Origin: Prevotella sp.
GTDB taxonomy: Bacteria > Bacteroidota > Bacteroidia > Bacteroidales > Bacteroidaceae
Assembly: GCA_017557185.1 (NCBI GenBank)
Contig: JAFZAP010000062.1
Coordinates: 1-64,000, forward strand
Direction: 5' to 3'
DNA length: 64,000 bases
Shown here: positions 9,297-18,230 of the stretch, in pieces
How the letters are laid out: the number at the start of each line of letters is the position of its first letter
How positions within the stretch are numbered: the first letter of the stretch is position 1
The notes under the pieces: generated by a model
Database searches by the model: none
Told to the model about the DNA's origin: nothing
The model's input: only the letters and a program-made list of their open reading frames with translations
Made by a program: the position numbers and the translations under genes

Positions 9297-9992
9297 TCAA
9301 AACTCAATGATAATATTGAATGTTCCTCCTAAGCGGGCATTGCCTTGCTTGCCGTAGCCAGGAACATACCAAGGACGTCCTACATAACCGTCGTCATGAA
9401 ATAAACGGCGCTTGTAACGTGCTGACCAACCCATTCGGATTGGTCCCCACATTTTTGCATCGATGCCGAAGACGAACTCCAGCCAGTGATAATAGCATTT
9501 CACGTCCTTTACCATAAAATCAGCCGAATCACCCCAGATAGGATCTGTGACATCCGAGCAGAATAGGTCGAACTTGTAATTCGTATAGGCATAGCGCACA
9601 CCGCCATAAACGCGATAGTCGTCGTGTTTATTTCGCATCAAATTGAAATCCACACCAACACGGCCATAGGGAGCGCTGGTTTTGTAAGAAAGTCGCGTGG
9701 CTGCATCCTCGGCGTCGGCCTTACCTAATCCCAGTTCAACGATGGGGAAATACTTGTCTCTGATGTTCAGTCTTACGGCAGCTTCCAACTGTCCATAATC
9801 GCCAAAAGCCAGTTGGGCAGGCCCCACCAGGTCGGTCATCACAGCAATCCCCCTGAAGAAAGCCGTTGTGTCGCCTTTCAGGGGATTCGGATATGTAATC
9901 TCTTGAGCCCGTGTCGGTGCGGCCCACGACATGAGAATACTACCGATAAAAATGCTTAAAGTATATAAATAGGTGTGGCTTCGATGTATCAT
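9297..9992 (-). CDS. Secreted or outer-membrane protein, DUF6048-like
   Basis: A 231-residue protein with a signal peptide (MIHRS... to AAPTRAQ, about 30 residues). The rest has alternating aromatic/hydrophobic strands, as in a small outer-membrane barrel. The family name DUF6048 is recalled from similarity of context and sequence, not searched. The ATG is needed for the signal peptide, and makes the gene overlap the upstream one by 53 nt. Function unknown. Confidence 0.75.
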   Translation of the reverse strand: MIHRSHTYLYTLSIFIGSILMSWAAPTRAQEITYPNPLKGDTTAFFRGIAVMTDLVGPAQLAFGDYGQLEAAVRLNIRDKYFPIVELGLGKADAEDAATRLSYKTSAPYGRVGVDFNLMRNKHDDYRVYGGVRYAYTNYKFDLFCSDVTDPIWGDSADFMVKDVKCYYHWLEFVFGIDAKMWGPIRMGWSARYKRRLFHDDGYVGRPWYVPGYGKQGNARLGGTFNIIIEF

Positions 9993-10443
9993 AAGTCACG
10001 TTTTTATTATTGATGACAATAGAGTCGATTCCCAGCCTTGTATGGCGTACTTTCTTGATGGTGTGGAAATAGTTGGGACTACAATCAATCGACTCAAAAT
10101 GAGGCATGTCTTCTTTCTCTATGAACACAGTGTCGGTAACGCTCCAGCCTGTATTGTTGCTGCGACGGAAGAAAAGAATGTCCTCGTGGCGCCGGTAACT
10201 GACGGGGAGCATAAAACTATCTACATTAATAGCTCTGTTGAGGCGTACGGTGTCGTTTTCATCAGTACGGTTGGAGTAGATGGTCAGCGAGTCACTCAGG
10301 GGAACCTCATCTCCTTGCAGCTTGTAAATCATGTAGACACGATTGTTGAGTGGGCAGTCAATACTGCTGCACGAGATAGCCAGCATGCACCAAAGGAGCA
10401 CAACTAACTTTCGATGGGTATTGATAGGTGAGCGAGAGCGCAT
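9940..10443 (-). CDS. Lipoprotein, DUF6452-like
   Basis: A 167-residue predicted lipoprotein with hydrophobic segment LVVLLWCMLAISC ending in a lipobox Cys. The remainder is a beta-rich domain ending HLFIYFKHFYR. In related genomes I recall a DUF6452 protein directly before a DUF6048 protein, which fits this pair. The ATG at 10443 is preferred to a TTG at 10461. It overlaps the next gene by 53 nt, suggesting translational coupling. Function unknown. Confidence 0.7.
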   Translation of the reverse strand: MRSRSPINTHRKLVVLLWCMLAISCSSIDCPLNNRVYMIYKLQGDEVPLSDSLTIYSNRTDENDTVRLNRAINVDSFMLPVSYRRHEDILFFRRSNNTGWSVTDTVFIEKEDMPHFESIDCSPNYFHTIKKVRHTRLGIDSIVINNKNVTYDTSKPHLFIYFKHFYR

Positions 10444-10478
10444 CTTAATCAGAACTATCAACTATAAACATTCAACTA

Positions 10479-11447
10479 TCAACTATTACTGATTCCTATG
10501 GTTTCCTTGATTTGGTAGTCGTTGCGCGTCTGTGAAGAACGACTGATGAGGTCGCCGAGGAAGCCAGCCAGAAACAGCTGCGTACCAATGAGCATAGTGG
10601 TCAGGGCGATGTAAAACCAAGGCGACGACGTGATGAGACGCTGCGGGATGTTGTTAGCCAGACACCACAACTTGTCGATGCCCAGTCCGAGAACCGAGAA
10701 GAAACCAATGAGGAACATGATGCTACCAAGGAAGCCGAACACATGCATGGGCTTCTTGCCGAATGTGGAGAGGAACCACAGTGTCAGCAGGTCAAGATAG
10801 CCGTTTACGAAGCGGTTGAGGCCCATGAACTTCGATGAACCATACTTACGAGCCTGATGGTGGACCACCTTTTCGCCAATCTTGTCGAACCCGGCATTCT
10901 TAGCAAGATAGGGAATATAGCGGTGCATCTCGCCGTACACCTCGATATTTTTCACTACATCGCTGCGATAGGCTTTCAACCCGCAGTTGAAGTCATGCAG
11001 GTTCTTGATGCCGCTCACTCGACGGGCCGTAGCATTGAAGAGCTTTGTGGGCAGTGTCTTCGACAGCGGGTCATATCGCTTCTGCTTGTATCCCGACACG
11101 AGATCAAAGCCGTCAACGGTAATCATATGGTATAGTTCTGGAATCTCATCGGGTGAATCCTGAAGGTCGGCATCCATCGTCACCACCACATCGCCCTTGG
11201 CTTCCTTGAAGCCGCAGTACAGGGCTGGGCTCTTGCCGTAGTTGCGGCGGAAGGAAATGCCCTTCACGTTTTCCGACTGTCGGCTAAGGTCGTCGATAAC
11301 CTCCCACGAATGGTCGGTGGAGCCATCATTCACAAAGATTACTTCGTAGGAGAAGCCGTTGTTCTTCATCACCTTTTCGATCCAGCTATAGAGTTCGCCA
11401 ATCGATTCTTCCTCATTGTAAAGAGGTATTACAACCGAAATATCCAT
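10479..11447 (-). CDS. Glycosyltransferase family 2, polyprenyl-phosphate type
   Basis: A 322-residue membrane-bound glycosyltransferase of the DPM1/ArnC/GtrB type, which moves a sugar from a nucleotide donor to polyprenyl phosphate. The GT-A domain opens ISVVIPLYNEEESI and has DxD in MDADLQDSP (92-94). Two membrane helices lie at about 235-257 and 277-299. It sits 25 nt downstream of the DUF4199 gene on the same strand, a pairing common in this phylum. Donor sugar unknown. Confidence 0.9.
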   Translation of the reverse strand: MDISVVIPLYNEEESIGELYSWIEKVMKNNGFSYEVIFVNDGSTDHSWEVIDDLSRQSENVKGISFRRNYGKSPALYCGFKEAKGDVVVTMDADLQDSPDEIPELYHMITVDGFDLVSGYKQKRYDPLSKTLPTKLFNATARRVSGIKNLHDFNCGLKAYRSDVVKNIEVYGEMHRYIPYLAKNAGFDKIGEKVVHHQARKYGSSKFMGLNRFVNGYLDLLTLWFLSTFGKKPMHVFGFLGSIMFLIGFFSVLGLGIDKLWCLANNIPQRLITSSPWFYIALTTMLIGTQLFLAGFLGDLISRSSQTRNDYQIKETIGISNS

Positions 11448-11472
11448 ATTTTAAATTATTAATTGTCAACCA

Positions 11473-11994
11473 TCAATAACTCAACTTCCTTTTACACACG
11501 GCAGCAACAGGCAGAGCAAGCAGCGAACCGACAACGATGTTCTGCAGCATCAGCATGAATGCCCATTGCACAGGAGTTACTTCCCTCATCGCCTCTATGC
11601 TCCTTGTCAGTTCGGATGCATCGAGTCCTTGTTGTCTGTAGACCTCCTCAATCACCTTCACGCCATCATTCATGATACCCATGAACGTACCGTGATCGAG
11701 AAAGCGGAAATACACGTATTGTACCAATGCAAATACCAGCGAGGCATAGAATACGCTGTAGATACCATGAGCTACACCGCGACGAAAGGAGATTTCGCCG
11801 TCGAGGGCAACATCGCGAAACGCACAGAGGCGCCAACCCATGAAGAACGGAGTCGCCAAGGCCAGCACATTGCCCCAGATAGATTGCGGTGCCAACATAG
11901 TCATAGCGAAGCTGGCTGTCCAGAACAAGGCCAGCAGCAACCCATCTTGACGGGCAAACGCTTTCAGCTGTGATAGTGTCGCAGGTGTAATCAT
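11473..11994 (-). CDS. DUF4199 family membrane protein
   Basis: A 173-residue integral membrane protein with about four hydrophobic segments (roughly 17-33, 36-52, 78-97 and 147-165), matching the DUF4199 pattern in length, spacing and the C-terminal V..V.ALPVAAVCKRK segment. Function unknown. Position before a lipid-linked glycosyltransferase suggests an envelope role, which is inference. Promoter at 12012-12019. Confidence 0.8.
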   Translation of the reverse strand: MITPATLSQLKAFARQDGLLLALFWTASFAMTMLAPQSIWGNVLALATPFFMGWRLCAFRDVALDGEISFRRGVAHGIYSVFYASLVFALVQYVYFRFLDHGTFMGIMNDGVKVIEEVYRQQGLDASELTRSIEAMREVTPVQWAFMLMLQNIVVGSLLALPVAAVCKRKLSY

Positions 11995-12011
11995 ATATAT
12001 GTTTCAATCGG

Positions 12012-12019
12012 CAAAATTA
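12012..12019 (-). promoter_or_regulatory. Promoter of the DUF4199-GT2 operon
   Basis: Reverse-strand TAATTTTG -7 box, 18 nt before the ATG at 11994. Confidence 0.65.
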
Positions 12020-12111
12020 CAAAAAAACTAGGAATTAGGAACTAGAAACTTAAAAATAATGCAGTAGAGAGTGAAAAATATGTTAATTAAGAAAAACTTT
12101 CAACCTTGTAC

Positions 12112-12142
12112 TTTGAACTTTGAACTTTTATTCGTACCTTTG
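12112..12142 (+). promoter_or_regulatory. Promoter of the SRP RNA - tRNA-Thr transcript
   Basis: TTTG at 12112-12115, a 19-nt spacer and TACCTTTG at 12135-12142. Transcription would start near 12147 and read a 90-nt leader, the SRP RNA and the tRNA. Confidence 0.75.
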
Positions 12143-12237
12143 CACCCGCAAAAATGGGCAAGGGTCGTGCCAGCGAGGGCAGAGAACTCGTTCTATGCCG
12201 AGCGCAGCCGACACTAGCACATTCTTCAACGAAAAAT

Positions 12238-12333
12238 GGGCAAGTCCCGTACGGCCAGCTCCTTGTGAATCCCCCAGGGTGGGAACGCAGCAAGGGTAGC
12301 AGGTTGTAGCGGCGCGATGCGGGTAGCTTGCCC
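12238..12333 (+). ncRNA. ffs: Signal recognition particle RNA, small bacterial type
   Basis: The apical domain is clear: GGCCAGCTCCTTGTGAA, then CCCCCAGGGT, GGGAACGCAGCAAGGGTAGC, the SRP54/Ffh-binding symmetric and asymmetric loops of helix 8. The ends GGGCAAG (12238-12244) and CTTGCCC (12327-12333) pair. The tRNA starts only 4 nt downstream, so the mature 3' end must be produced by processing. A second copy of the 5' strand (AAAAATGGGCAAG) occurs 82 nt upstream in the leader. Confidence 0.93.
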
Positions 12334-12337
12334 ACCC

Positions 12338-12411
12338 GCCTCTTTAGCTCAGTTGGCCAGAGCACGTGATTTGTAATCTCGGGGTCGTTGGTTCGAATCC
12401 GACAAGAGGCT
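12338..12411 (+). tRNA. tRNA-Thr (anticodon TGT)
   Basis: A 74-nt cloverleaf: acceptor GCCTCTT/AAGAGGC, D arm GCTC..GAGC, anticodon loop TTTGTAA with anticodon TGT, T arm GTTGG TTCGAAT CCGAC, discriminator T. The anticodon stem has one central T-T mismatch. CCA is not encoded. It lies 4 nt after the SRP RNA on the same transcript. Confidence 0.95.
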
Positions 12412-12417
12412 CAAGAA

Positions 12418-12446
12418 AAAGGAGAACTGGTTGTCAGTTCTCCTTT
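12418..12446. terminator. Bidirectional terminator
   Basis: A perfect 12-bp stem (AAAGGAGAACTG / CAGTTCTCCTTT) with a five-base loop, T-rich on the right and A-rich on the left. It ends the SRP-tRNA transcript and probably also the leftward esterase operon, whose last stop is at 12460. Confidence 0.85.
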
Positions 12447-12459
12447 ATATTTTGTCTAA

Positions 12460-14457
12460 TCAGAAACCTCCGCCCCCTGGGAAGCCGCCTCCTCCACCTG
12501 GGAAGCCTCCTCCTCTTGGGAATCCACCGCCTCCTCCTGGGAAGCCTCCACCGCCGCCTGGGAAACCTCCGCCTCCGCCGAAGCCACCCATATTCGGGAA
12601 TGAGGGCACAGGTTCTTTACCGAGGTCAATCAGCAGTCGTGTGAGAGCACGGCGCCGCTGAGCCCATGTAGCAAAGTCGTCGGCACGGAGAGTCTTCATC
12701 CTCATGCCCATGCCCGGCATCTGCGGTCCATTCTGCATGAACTCCAGTTTGCTGGTCGTGATGACACAAGGACGCGTCTTGCCTGTTGACAGCAGCTGGT
12801 CGGCAATAGCATCAGCACCGCCAACTTTAAACCAGCTCTCCATAGTGTCGCCTTCGCCTGGTATGAGTTGAATGAAAGCCGGCATAACCATGCGTCCCTC
12901 TTCCATCGGGGCAATATACCATGCTTCCTGACGCTCAAGGTCATAGCTGGTGCGACCATGCTTGATGTCGCCTTGCGATGCGAAGTTGAAGTGTGAATGA
13001 GGATTGCTGGCGATACTCCATTTGAAGCCTACGTCGGGCGAGAGATACATGTTGCTGGGATCGGCAACAAGGGTTCCGTCAACGTCGAAACAGTATTTGA
13101 ATGTTTCAAAGAGATAGTCTCTGACCATTGCACTCCACACGCCGTCGCTGTCGCGTTCCATCGTGATGTTCTTAGGCAGCATCTCGCATTTCAGTTCAAC
13201 ATTCTTAGCATCGGGGGCCTTGAAGCGGAAGGTGATGCCCTCTTCGCTATATTCCGGCGAGATGATGGGACGTGGGAAGAGACGAGCCATCACACCAGGT
13301 GTGAACTGCTGTTCCTGTCCCGTTGCTGCAGGGGCAGGCTTTGCCTCAGCCATCGCAGCATCGGCAGCTTTCTTGTTGAAGAGTAGGGGGAGCGTCTGGG
13401 CAAGGAAGTATTTCGCATTCATCCACGTATGACCGAACTTACCCGTTGTGAACACCTTCACCGAGCGGATGCCTTTCTTATCGAGGAACTCCATATAGTC
13501 GCGGGCATTGCCATAAAGGAAGTCGTCGGTTCCCACGCCGAGCCAGAACAGATGGATTTGCTTGTTGGTTTCATCAGCTTTGTCGTAGACATTGGGAATC
13601 GTCGTTGAGGTGAACGAGCTATAGCTACACAGATAGCTGAACTTATCAAGATTGCTCAGACCATTGAAGAGACCTTGGTTGCCGCCACGCGAGAAACCGC
13701 CAATGGCACGATAGTCTCTGTCGTTTCGTGTGCGATAGTTATTCTCGATATATGGCATCAAGTCGTTGATGAGGTCCTTGCTGAAGACGTCGCCACCGAA
13801 TTGTGTCTGTGGCATTCCTTGTGCAGGCGGTGTGGCGAGCAGTTTCATCGGATTGCCATAGGGCAGCACGACGATCATTTCCTTTGCTTGTTTATCGGCG
13901 ATGAGGTTGTCAAGGATGTAGTTCACGCGTCCCACCTTATAATACACTTCCTCAGTATCGGTGGTGCCGCTGATAAGGTAGAACACCGGGTAGCGTTTCT
14001 GCTGGCTTTCCATATAGCCTGGCGGCAGATAGACGATAGCAGTATTCGTTGCGCCTAGACTTTGAGAATAATAATGGATGTACTCCAGGCGTCCGTGGGG
14101 GACGTCGCGTATGTCGTGAGGCAGGAATCCTTCCTTCGACTTTATCTCGAGCAAGCTGTTCTTGAAGCCCTCGTTGGGGAAGTAGAGCGGATTTTCTGGA
14201 TCCATGACGCTGATGCCGTCGACGATGTAGCAATAGGGATACATATCGGGTTCAGCAGGTCCGAGCGTAGCGGTCCACATGCCGTCGGCATCACGTTTCA
14301 TCTCGTTACGGCCGGCAAACTGCACATCGACCATCACAACCTTTGCCGAATCGTTCTTGTAACGGAACGTCACAGTGCCGTCATCATTGATGCGTGGCTG
14401 AGCCATAGCAGTTGTCGCAGCCGCGATCATTACAAGAGATAATAAAATCTTTTTCAT
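12460..14457 (-). CDS. CE1-type feruloyl/acetyl-xylan esterase with Gly-rich tail
   Basis: A 665-residue secreted esterase. Signal peptide 1-20, an E-set/CBM48-like domain (about 22-105), then an esterase-D-like alpha/beta hydrolase (about 125-365) with GGFSRGG (nucleophile Ser about 256) and GHTW (His about 343). A second E-set domain follows (about 395-480) and a short second esterase-like segment that lacks a catalytic GxSxG. The last 45 residues are a Gly/Phe/Pro repeat tail of the FPGGGGG type. It is third in an operon after a GH3 and another esterase, fitting removal of ester side groups from xylan. Substrate is inferred. Confidence 0.85.
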   Translation of the reverse strand: MKKILLSLVMIAAATTAMAQPRINDDGTVTFRYKNDSAKVVMVDVQFAGRNEMKRDADGMWTATLGPAEPDMYPYCYIVDGISVMDPENPLYFPNEGFKNSLLEIKSKEGFLPHDIRDVPHGRLEYIHYYSQSLGATNTAIVYLPPGYMESQQKRYPVFYLISGTTDTEEVYYKVGRVNYILDNLIADKQAKEMIVVLPYGNPMKLLATPPAQGMPQTQFGGDVFSKDLINDLMPYIENNYRTRNDRDYRAIGGFSRGGNQGLFNGLSNLDKFSYLCSYSSFTSTTIPNVYDKADETNKQIHLFWLGVGTDDFLYGNARDYMEFLDKKGIRSVKVFTTGKFGHTWMNAKYFLAQTLPLLFNKKAADAAMAEAKPAPAATGQEQQFTPGVMARLFPRPIISPEYSEEGITFRFKAPDAKNVELKCEMLPKNITMERDSDGVWSAMVRDYLFETFKYCFDVDGTLVADPSNMYLSPDVGFKWSIASNPHSHFNFASQGDIKHGRTSYDLERQEAWYIAPMEEGRMVMPAFIQLIPGEGDTMESWFKVGGADAIADQLLSTGKTRPCVITTSKLEFMQNGPQMPGMGMRMKTLRADDFATWAQRRRALTRLLIDLGKEPVPSFPNMGGFGGGGGFPGGGGGFPGGGGGFPRGGGFPGGGGGFPGGGGF

Positions 14458-14465
14458 ACTCAAGC

Positions 14466-15425
14466 TTATTTTTTTCCGCCAGCCTCGTTGAGGAAGCCGA
14501 CCATCTTCTGTAAGTTGTCTTCCGAATACATACCCATGCCGTGTCCACCTTCGGGAACGAATGTTGCTTCGGTCTTGACTCCGGCAGCTTTGAGCAGCTC
14601 ATAGAATTTCTTACCCTGACAGCAGGGCACCACGTTGTCTTTCTCCCCGTGGAAGATGATGATGGGCGGGTCGTTCTTGTCGACGTAGTTGGTGGCGCTG
14701 AGGCTGAGGTATTTGTCGGGTTCCTCGGCCAGGCTTGCGTTCAGCAGAATGTCCTCAGGGCTTTTCTCACCCATCTGCATGTGGTCGCCGCAGTCCATCG
14801 CCGTCAGGTCGACGGGTCCCGACCAGTCGCAAGCCGCATTCACGGTGCTGAGCTCATTGCAGTAGTTACCCACGCTGCCCTCAAGGTCAATATCAATACT
14901 GCCAACGGTAGCCTGCTTCTGACCACTGGTGGTGGCGGCGATTGATGACAGATGACCGCCCGAGGAGAAGCCGCTTGTTGCAATAAACGATGTGTCGAAA
15001 CGATATTTTGCAGCCTCGCCGCGTACGAAGCGGATGACGGCACGAATGTCATGTAGCTGGGCGGGCCACTTGGCGTCAATGCTTGAGCGGTGGTTCGGAC
15101 AAACTACCGCATAGCCAGCATTGAGCAGGGCTTTCACGATGGTGCCGAGGTCGGCAGCTCCTTTGCTGCTATTGCTGAACCAGGCGCTGCCATAGATGTG
15201 TATGACAACGGGGTAGGCGGCTTTTGCTTGTTTGGGCAGATAGATGTCGCAGGTGTGGAAAGCCTGGTCGTCGCCGGCATAGTTGACGTCTTTCCATTCT
15301 TGTGATGTTTCCAATGCGGCTTGCTGCTGGAATCCGCCAAATCCGCCAAAGCCGCCTCCCGGCTGTGCTACAGCCATTGTTGCTAAGCACAGCATCGATA
15401 GTACAGATGAAAGTTTCTTTTTCAT
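14466..15425 (-). CDS. Secreted alpha/beta hydrolase, acetyl-esterase-like
   Basis: A 319-residue hydrolase of the BD-FAE/HSL-like type. Signal peptide (1-20), then a Gly/Phe stretch GGGFGGFGGFQQQ at about 23-35. Oxyanion segment IHIYGSAWF, nucleophile in GFSSG (Ser154), Asp in HGEKDNVVP and His in GGHGMG complete a triad. It lies between the GH3 gene (49 nt) and the CE1 gene (8 nt) on the same strand, supporting a role in deacetylating hemicellulose. Substrate is inferred. Confidence 0.87.
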   Translation of the reverse strand: MKKKLSSVLSMLCLATMAVAQPGGGFGGFGGFQQQAALETSQEWKDVNYAGDDQAFHTCDIYLPKQAKAAYPVVIHIYGSAWFSNSSKGAADLGTIVKALLNAGYAVVCPNHRSSIDAKWPAQLHDIRAVIRFVRGEAAKYRFDTSFIATSGFSSGGHLSSIAATTSGQKQATVGSIDIDLEGSVGNYCNELSTVNAACDWSGPVDLTAMDCGDHMQMGEKSPEDILLNASLAEEPDKYLSLSATNYVDKNDPPIIIFHGEKDNVVPCCQGKKFYELLKAAGVKTEATFVPEGGHGMGMYSEDNLQKMVGFLNEAGGKK

Positions 15426-15474
15426 ACTTTTCTTTTCGTTAGTGAGAACGTTTGATATTTGTTAGTTGGTACTT

Positions 15475-18102
15475 CTATTTCAAAGTGAACGGCAAGGCCT
15501 TCAGGTCGACATCGCGCGAGGATGTACCGTAAAGAATCTGGTACCGGCCGGCGCGCGGGCTGAGCTCGTCGATCATCTCGTCGTAGTATTCAAATGCTTC
15601 GCTGTCGAGTGTGATGCTGAACTGCTTTGTCTCGCCAGGATTCAGCATGAGCTTCTGGAATCCCTTCAGCGCCTTGATGGGAGCATCAGGGTTAACGAGT
15701 GCCTTCACGTAGACTTGTATGGTTTCGGTTCCTGATCTCTTTCCTGTATTCGTGACGGGAACGGTGAGCGTCACCTTGCCTGACTTCTTCATCGACTTGG
15801 CCGACAACTTTCCTTTGCCAACGGCGAAGGTGGTGTAGCTCAGGCCGTAGCCGAATGCGTATTGCGGCTGACCAGTGAAGTAGCGATAAGTGCGGTTCTG
15901 CATGGAGTAGTCGAGGAAGTCGGGCAGGTCGGCCGTCGAGCGGTAGAAGGTGACGGGCAGCTTGCCGCCTGGCGTATAGTCGCCCAGCAGCACCTCAGCC
16001 AGAGCCTTTGCACCTCCCTGTCCGGGATACCAGGCCTGCAGGAGCGCATCGTATTGTCCCTCGACGCTGCCGAAGGCGATGGCCGAACCTGAACAGTTCA
16101 CGAACACTACGGGCCGTCCTGTCTTATGCATAGCGGTGAGGAGCATCTGCTGTACCTTCGGCAGCTCAATGTCCTGCTTGTCGCCGCCTTCACCCTCCAT
16201 GCGTGCCGAAATGCCGCCGATGATGATGATAGCATCGGCTTTGCTCACCTCATTGGCAAGGTCGGTGAAGTCAGCCAGCCTGCGCTCACAGATGTCGCCG
16301 CGCAACATGGCGAACTGACCATTGCCTCGACGATATTCTATGATGATATCATAGGTCTTTCCCTTCTCCACGTTGAACGACTTGTAGTCCGGACGGCGGC
16401 GTCCGAAGCCGAAACCACGTCTTCCGTTGCCTCCGGTTGACTCCTCGACAACCTCGCCGTTCACCTTCAGAATGTATCCGTTGTCGGTGGTAAGGGTGTA
16501 CTTCATCTCGCCTGTGAATGTAGCGGTATATTGTCCGCTGACGCGCACCGACAGCGAGTCGTTGTTGATGCCTTCAGCAAAGCCCCAGGCGCCGAATGTC
16601 GAGAAGTTCAGCTCGTTGTAATAGCCGATCTTTGCGGGTTCTCCGCTCAGCTCCCTGTTGTTCCAGAACTCCACCTTCACGCCCTTGCCATCGTTGAAAT
16701 CCTGCAGGTGGTGAACTGTGGTATATTCGTCGTTCAGCTCGCAAGCCTTCTGATAGATGATGTTCGTGTTGGGCAATGCCTGGCGGATGCCGTCGAGCAG
16801 CGAGTGTTGATGTTCCTTGGTGGGCGTGCCGCCGTAGTTGCCGTTGAGCAACTCGATGTCGTCGGCATTGGGCCCGAGCACAGCTAGCGTCTTGATGGTC
16901 TTCGACAGAGGCAGAACACCGTTGTTCTCAAGCAGTACCATCGACTCGCGGGCGGCTTGTGTGGCGAGAGCGTCGTGCTTCTCGCTGCTGATAACATCGG
17001 GTCCCAGCTTCGCCCAAGGCATTGTCTCGGGAGCATTGAACATGCCCAGCTCGAAGCGACCAGCCAGCGTCTTGCAGAGGTGTTGGTCGAGCACGCTCTC
17101 TTCAATGAGACCTTTCTCCAAACCTTCGGTGAGGCTCATGAACACCTTGCCGCACTCCAGGTCAGTGCCGTTGAGCACAGCGTCGACTGAGGCCGACAGC
17201 CCGTCTTTGTGCGTCTCGTGCTGTCCGCGATTGAAGAAGTTATTGATGGCGTCGCAGTCGGTGAGCACGATGCCGTCATATCCCCATTTGTTGCGCAGGA
17301 TGTCGATGAGCAGGCGGTCGCTAGTGCAGCAGGGCTTGCCCTCGAAGCGCTGGTAGGCGCACATCACCTCGCGCACGTCGCCTTTCTTCACCAATGCCTT
17401 GAAGGCGGGAAGATAGGTCTCCCAGAGGTCGCGGTTGGTGGGTTCTACATTCATAGAGTGGCGCAAGGGCTCGGGACCGCTATGAACTGCGTAATGCTTG
17501 GCGCAGGCATGCGTCTTGTAGAACACCTCGTCGCCTGCTCCGGCAATACGGGTGGGCTGCTGCATGCCCAGCACGGTCTGCACTCCCAACACAGCATTCA
17601 GATAGGGGTCCTCGCCGCACGTCTCCTGTCCGCGTCCCCATCGTGGGTCACGGAAGATATTCACGTTCGGGCACCAGAACGTCAATTCAGGATTGCCTGG
17701 ATAGTACACTTCGCCCATACCCACATGCTTCACGCTGTGGTCGGAGCGGTTCCAGTTGGCGCGTGCTTCGTCGCTGACCTGCGAGAATACATCGTAGACC
17801 AGCTGCTCGCTGAAGGCTGCCGCCATTCCGATGGGCTGCGGATAGACGGTGTAGCCTCCCTGTCGCACACCGTGACAGGCCTCGCTCCACCAGTTATAGC
17901 TGGGAATGCCCAAGCGGTCGACCGATATCGACTTGTTCATCATCAGTCCCACCTTCTCCTCAGCGGTCAGCATACCCAACAGACTCTCTACTCGTTGCGA
18001 CCTCGACAGCTGTGGGTTCTGCCAGGGGTACTTGGTTTGAGCCGACACACAGTTCGTGCCCACGACGATGGCGATAGCCGCCATGATAATTGCTTTCTTC
18101 AT
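15475..18102 (-). CDS. GH3 beta-xylosidase/beta-glucosidase with PA14 domain
   Basis: An 875-residue secreted glycoside hydrolase. Signal peptide 1-22 (cut near VSAQ), GH3 N domain with YNWWSEACHGV, a motif typical of the xylosidase branch, and nucleophile Asp in VLTDCDAI (about Asp282). A PA14-like insert (about 475-600) contains GNGRRGFGFGRRRP. The GH3 C domain and a fibronectin-III-like C-terminus follow. The ATG at 18102 is chosen because the -7 box lies at 18126-18133. First gene of the three-gene leftward operon. Probably trims xylo-oligosaccharides, though other beta-linkages are possible. Confidence 0.9.
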   Translation of the reverse strand: MKKAIIMAAIAIVVGTNCVSAQTKYPWQNPQLSRSQRVESLLGMLTAEEKVGLMMNKSISVDRLGIPSYNWWSEACHGVRQGGYTVYPQPIGMAAAFSEQLVYDVFSQVSDEARANWNRSDHSVKHVGMGEVYYPGNPELTFWCPNVNIFRDPRWGRGQETCGEDPYLNAVLGVQTVLGMQQPTRIAGAGDEVFYKTHACAKHYAVHSGPEPLRHSMNVEPTNRDLWETYLPAFKALVKKGDVREVMCAYQRFEGKPCCTSDRLLIDILRNKWGYDGIVLTDCDAINNFFNRGQHETHKDGLSASVDAVLNGTDLECGKVFMSLTEGLEKGLIEESVLDQHLCKTLAGRFELGMFNAPETMPWAKLGPDVISSEKHDALATQAARESMVLLENNGVLPLSKTIKTLAVLGPNADDIELLNGNYGGTPTKEHQHSLLDGIRQALPNTNIIYQKACELNDEYTTVHHLQDFNDGKGVKVEFWNNRELSGEPAKIGYYNELNFSTFGAWGFAEGINNDSLSVRVSGQYTATFTGEMKYTLTTDNGYILKVNGEVVEESTGGNGRRGFGFGRRRPDYKSFNVEKGKTYDIIIEYRRGNGQFAMLRGDICERRLADFTDLANEVSKADAIIIIGGISARMEGEGGDKQDIELPKVQQMLLTAMHKTGRPVVFVNCSGSAIAFGSVEGQYDALLQAWYPGQGGAKALAEVLLGDYTPGGKLPVTFYRSTADLPDFLDYSMQNRTYRYFTGQPQYAFGYGLSYTTFAVGKGKLSAKSMKKSGKVTLTVPVTNTGKRSGTETIQVYVKALVNPDAPIKALKGFQKLMLNPGETKQFSITLDSEAFEYYDEMIDELSPRAGRYQILYGTSSRDVDLKALPFTLK

Positions 18103-18125
18103 ACAGTTAGTGTTTAATTCTGTTG

Positions 18126-18168
18126 CAAAGTTACAAAGAATCACGCAAACAGAATACACTTGGTGTAT
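18126..18168 (-). promoter_or_regulatory. Promoter and possible operator of the GH3-esterase operon
   Basis: Reverse-strand TAACTTTG at 18126-18133, 24 nt before the ATG. A perfect inverted repeat ATACAC-TTG-GTGTAT lies at 18154-18168, where the -33 element would be, so it could be a regulator site. No regulator gene is adjacent. Confidence 0.55.
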
Positions 18169-18230
18169 CAAAAAATATATCGAATGTAACATGGGGGATA
18201 AGAAGCTGTTGATATGCTATGTTATTGCAC

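Noticed and set aside
12087..12365. 92-codon leftward frame
   Set aside because: Antisense to the SRP RNA and tRNA-Thr.
18103..18192. N-terminal extension of the GH3
   Set aside because: It lies upstream of the -7 box, and the signal peptide begins at 18102.
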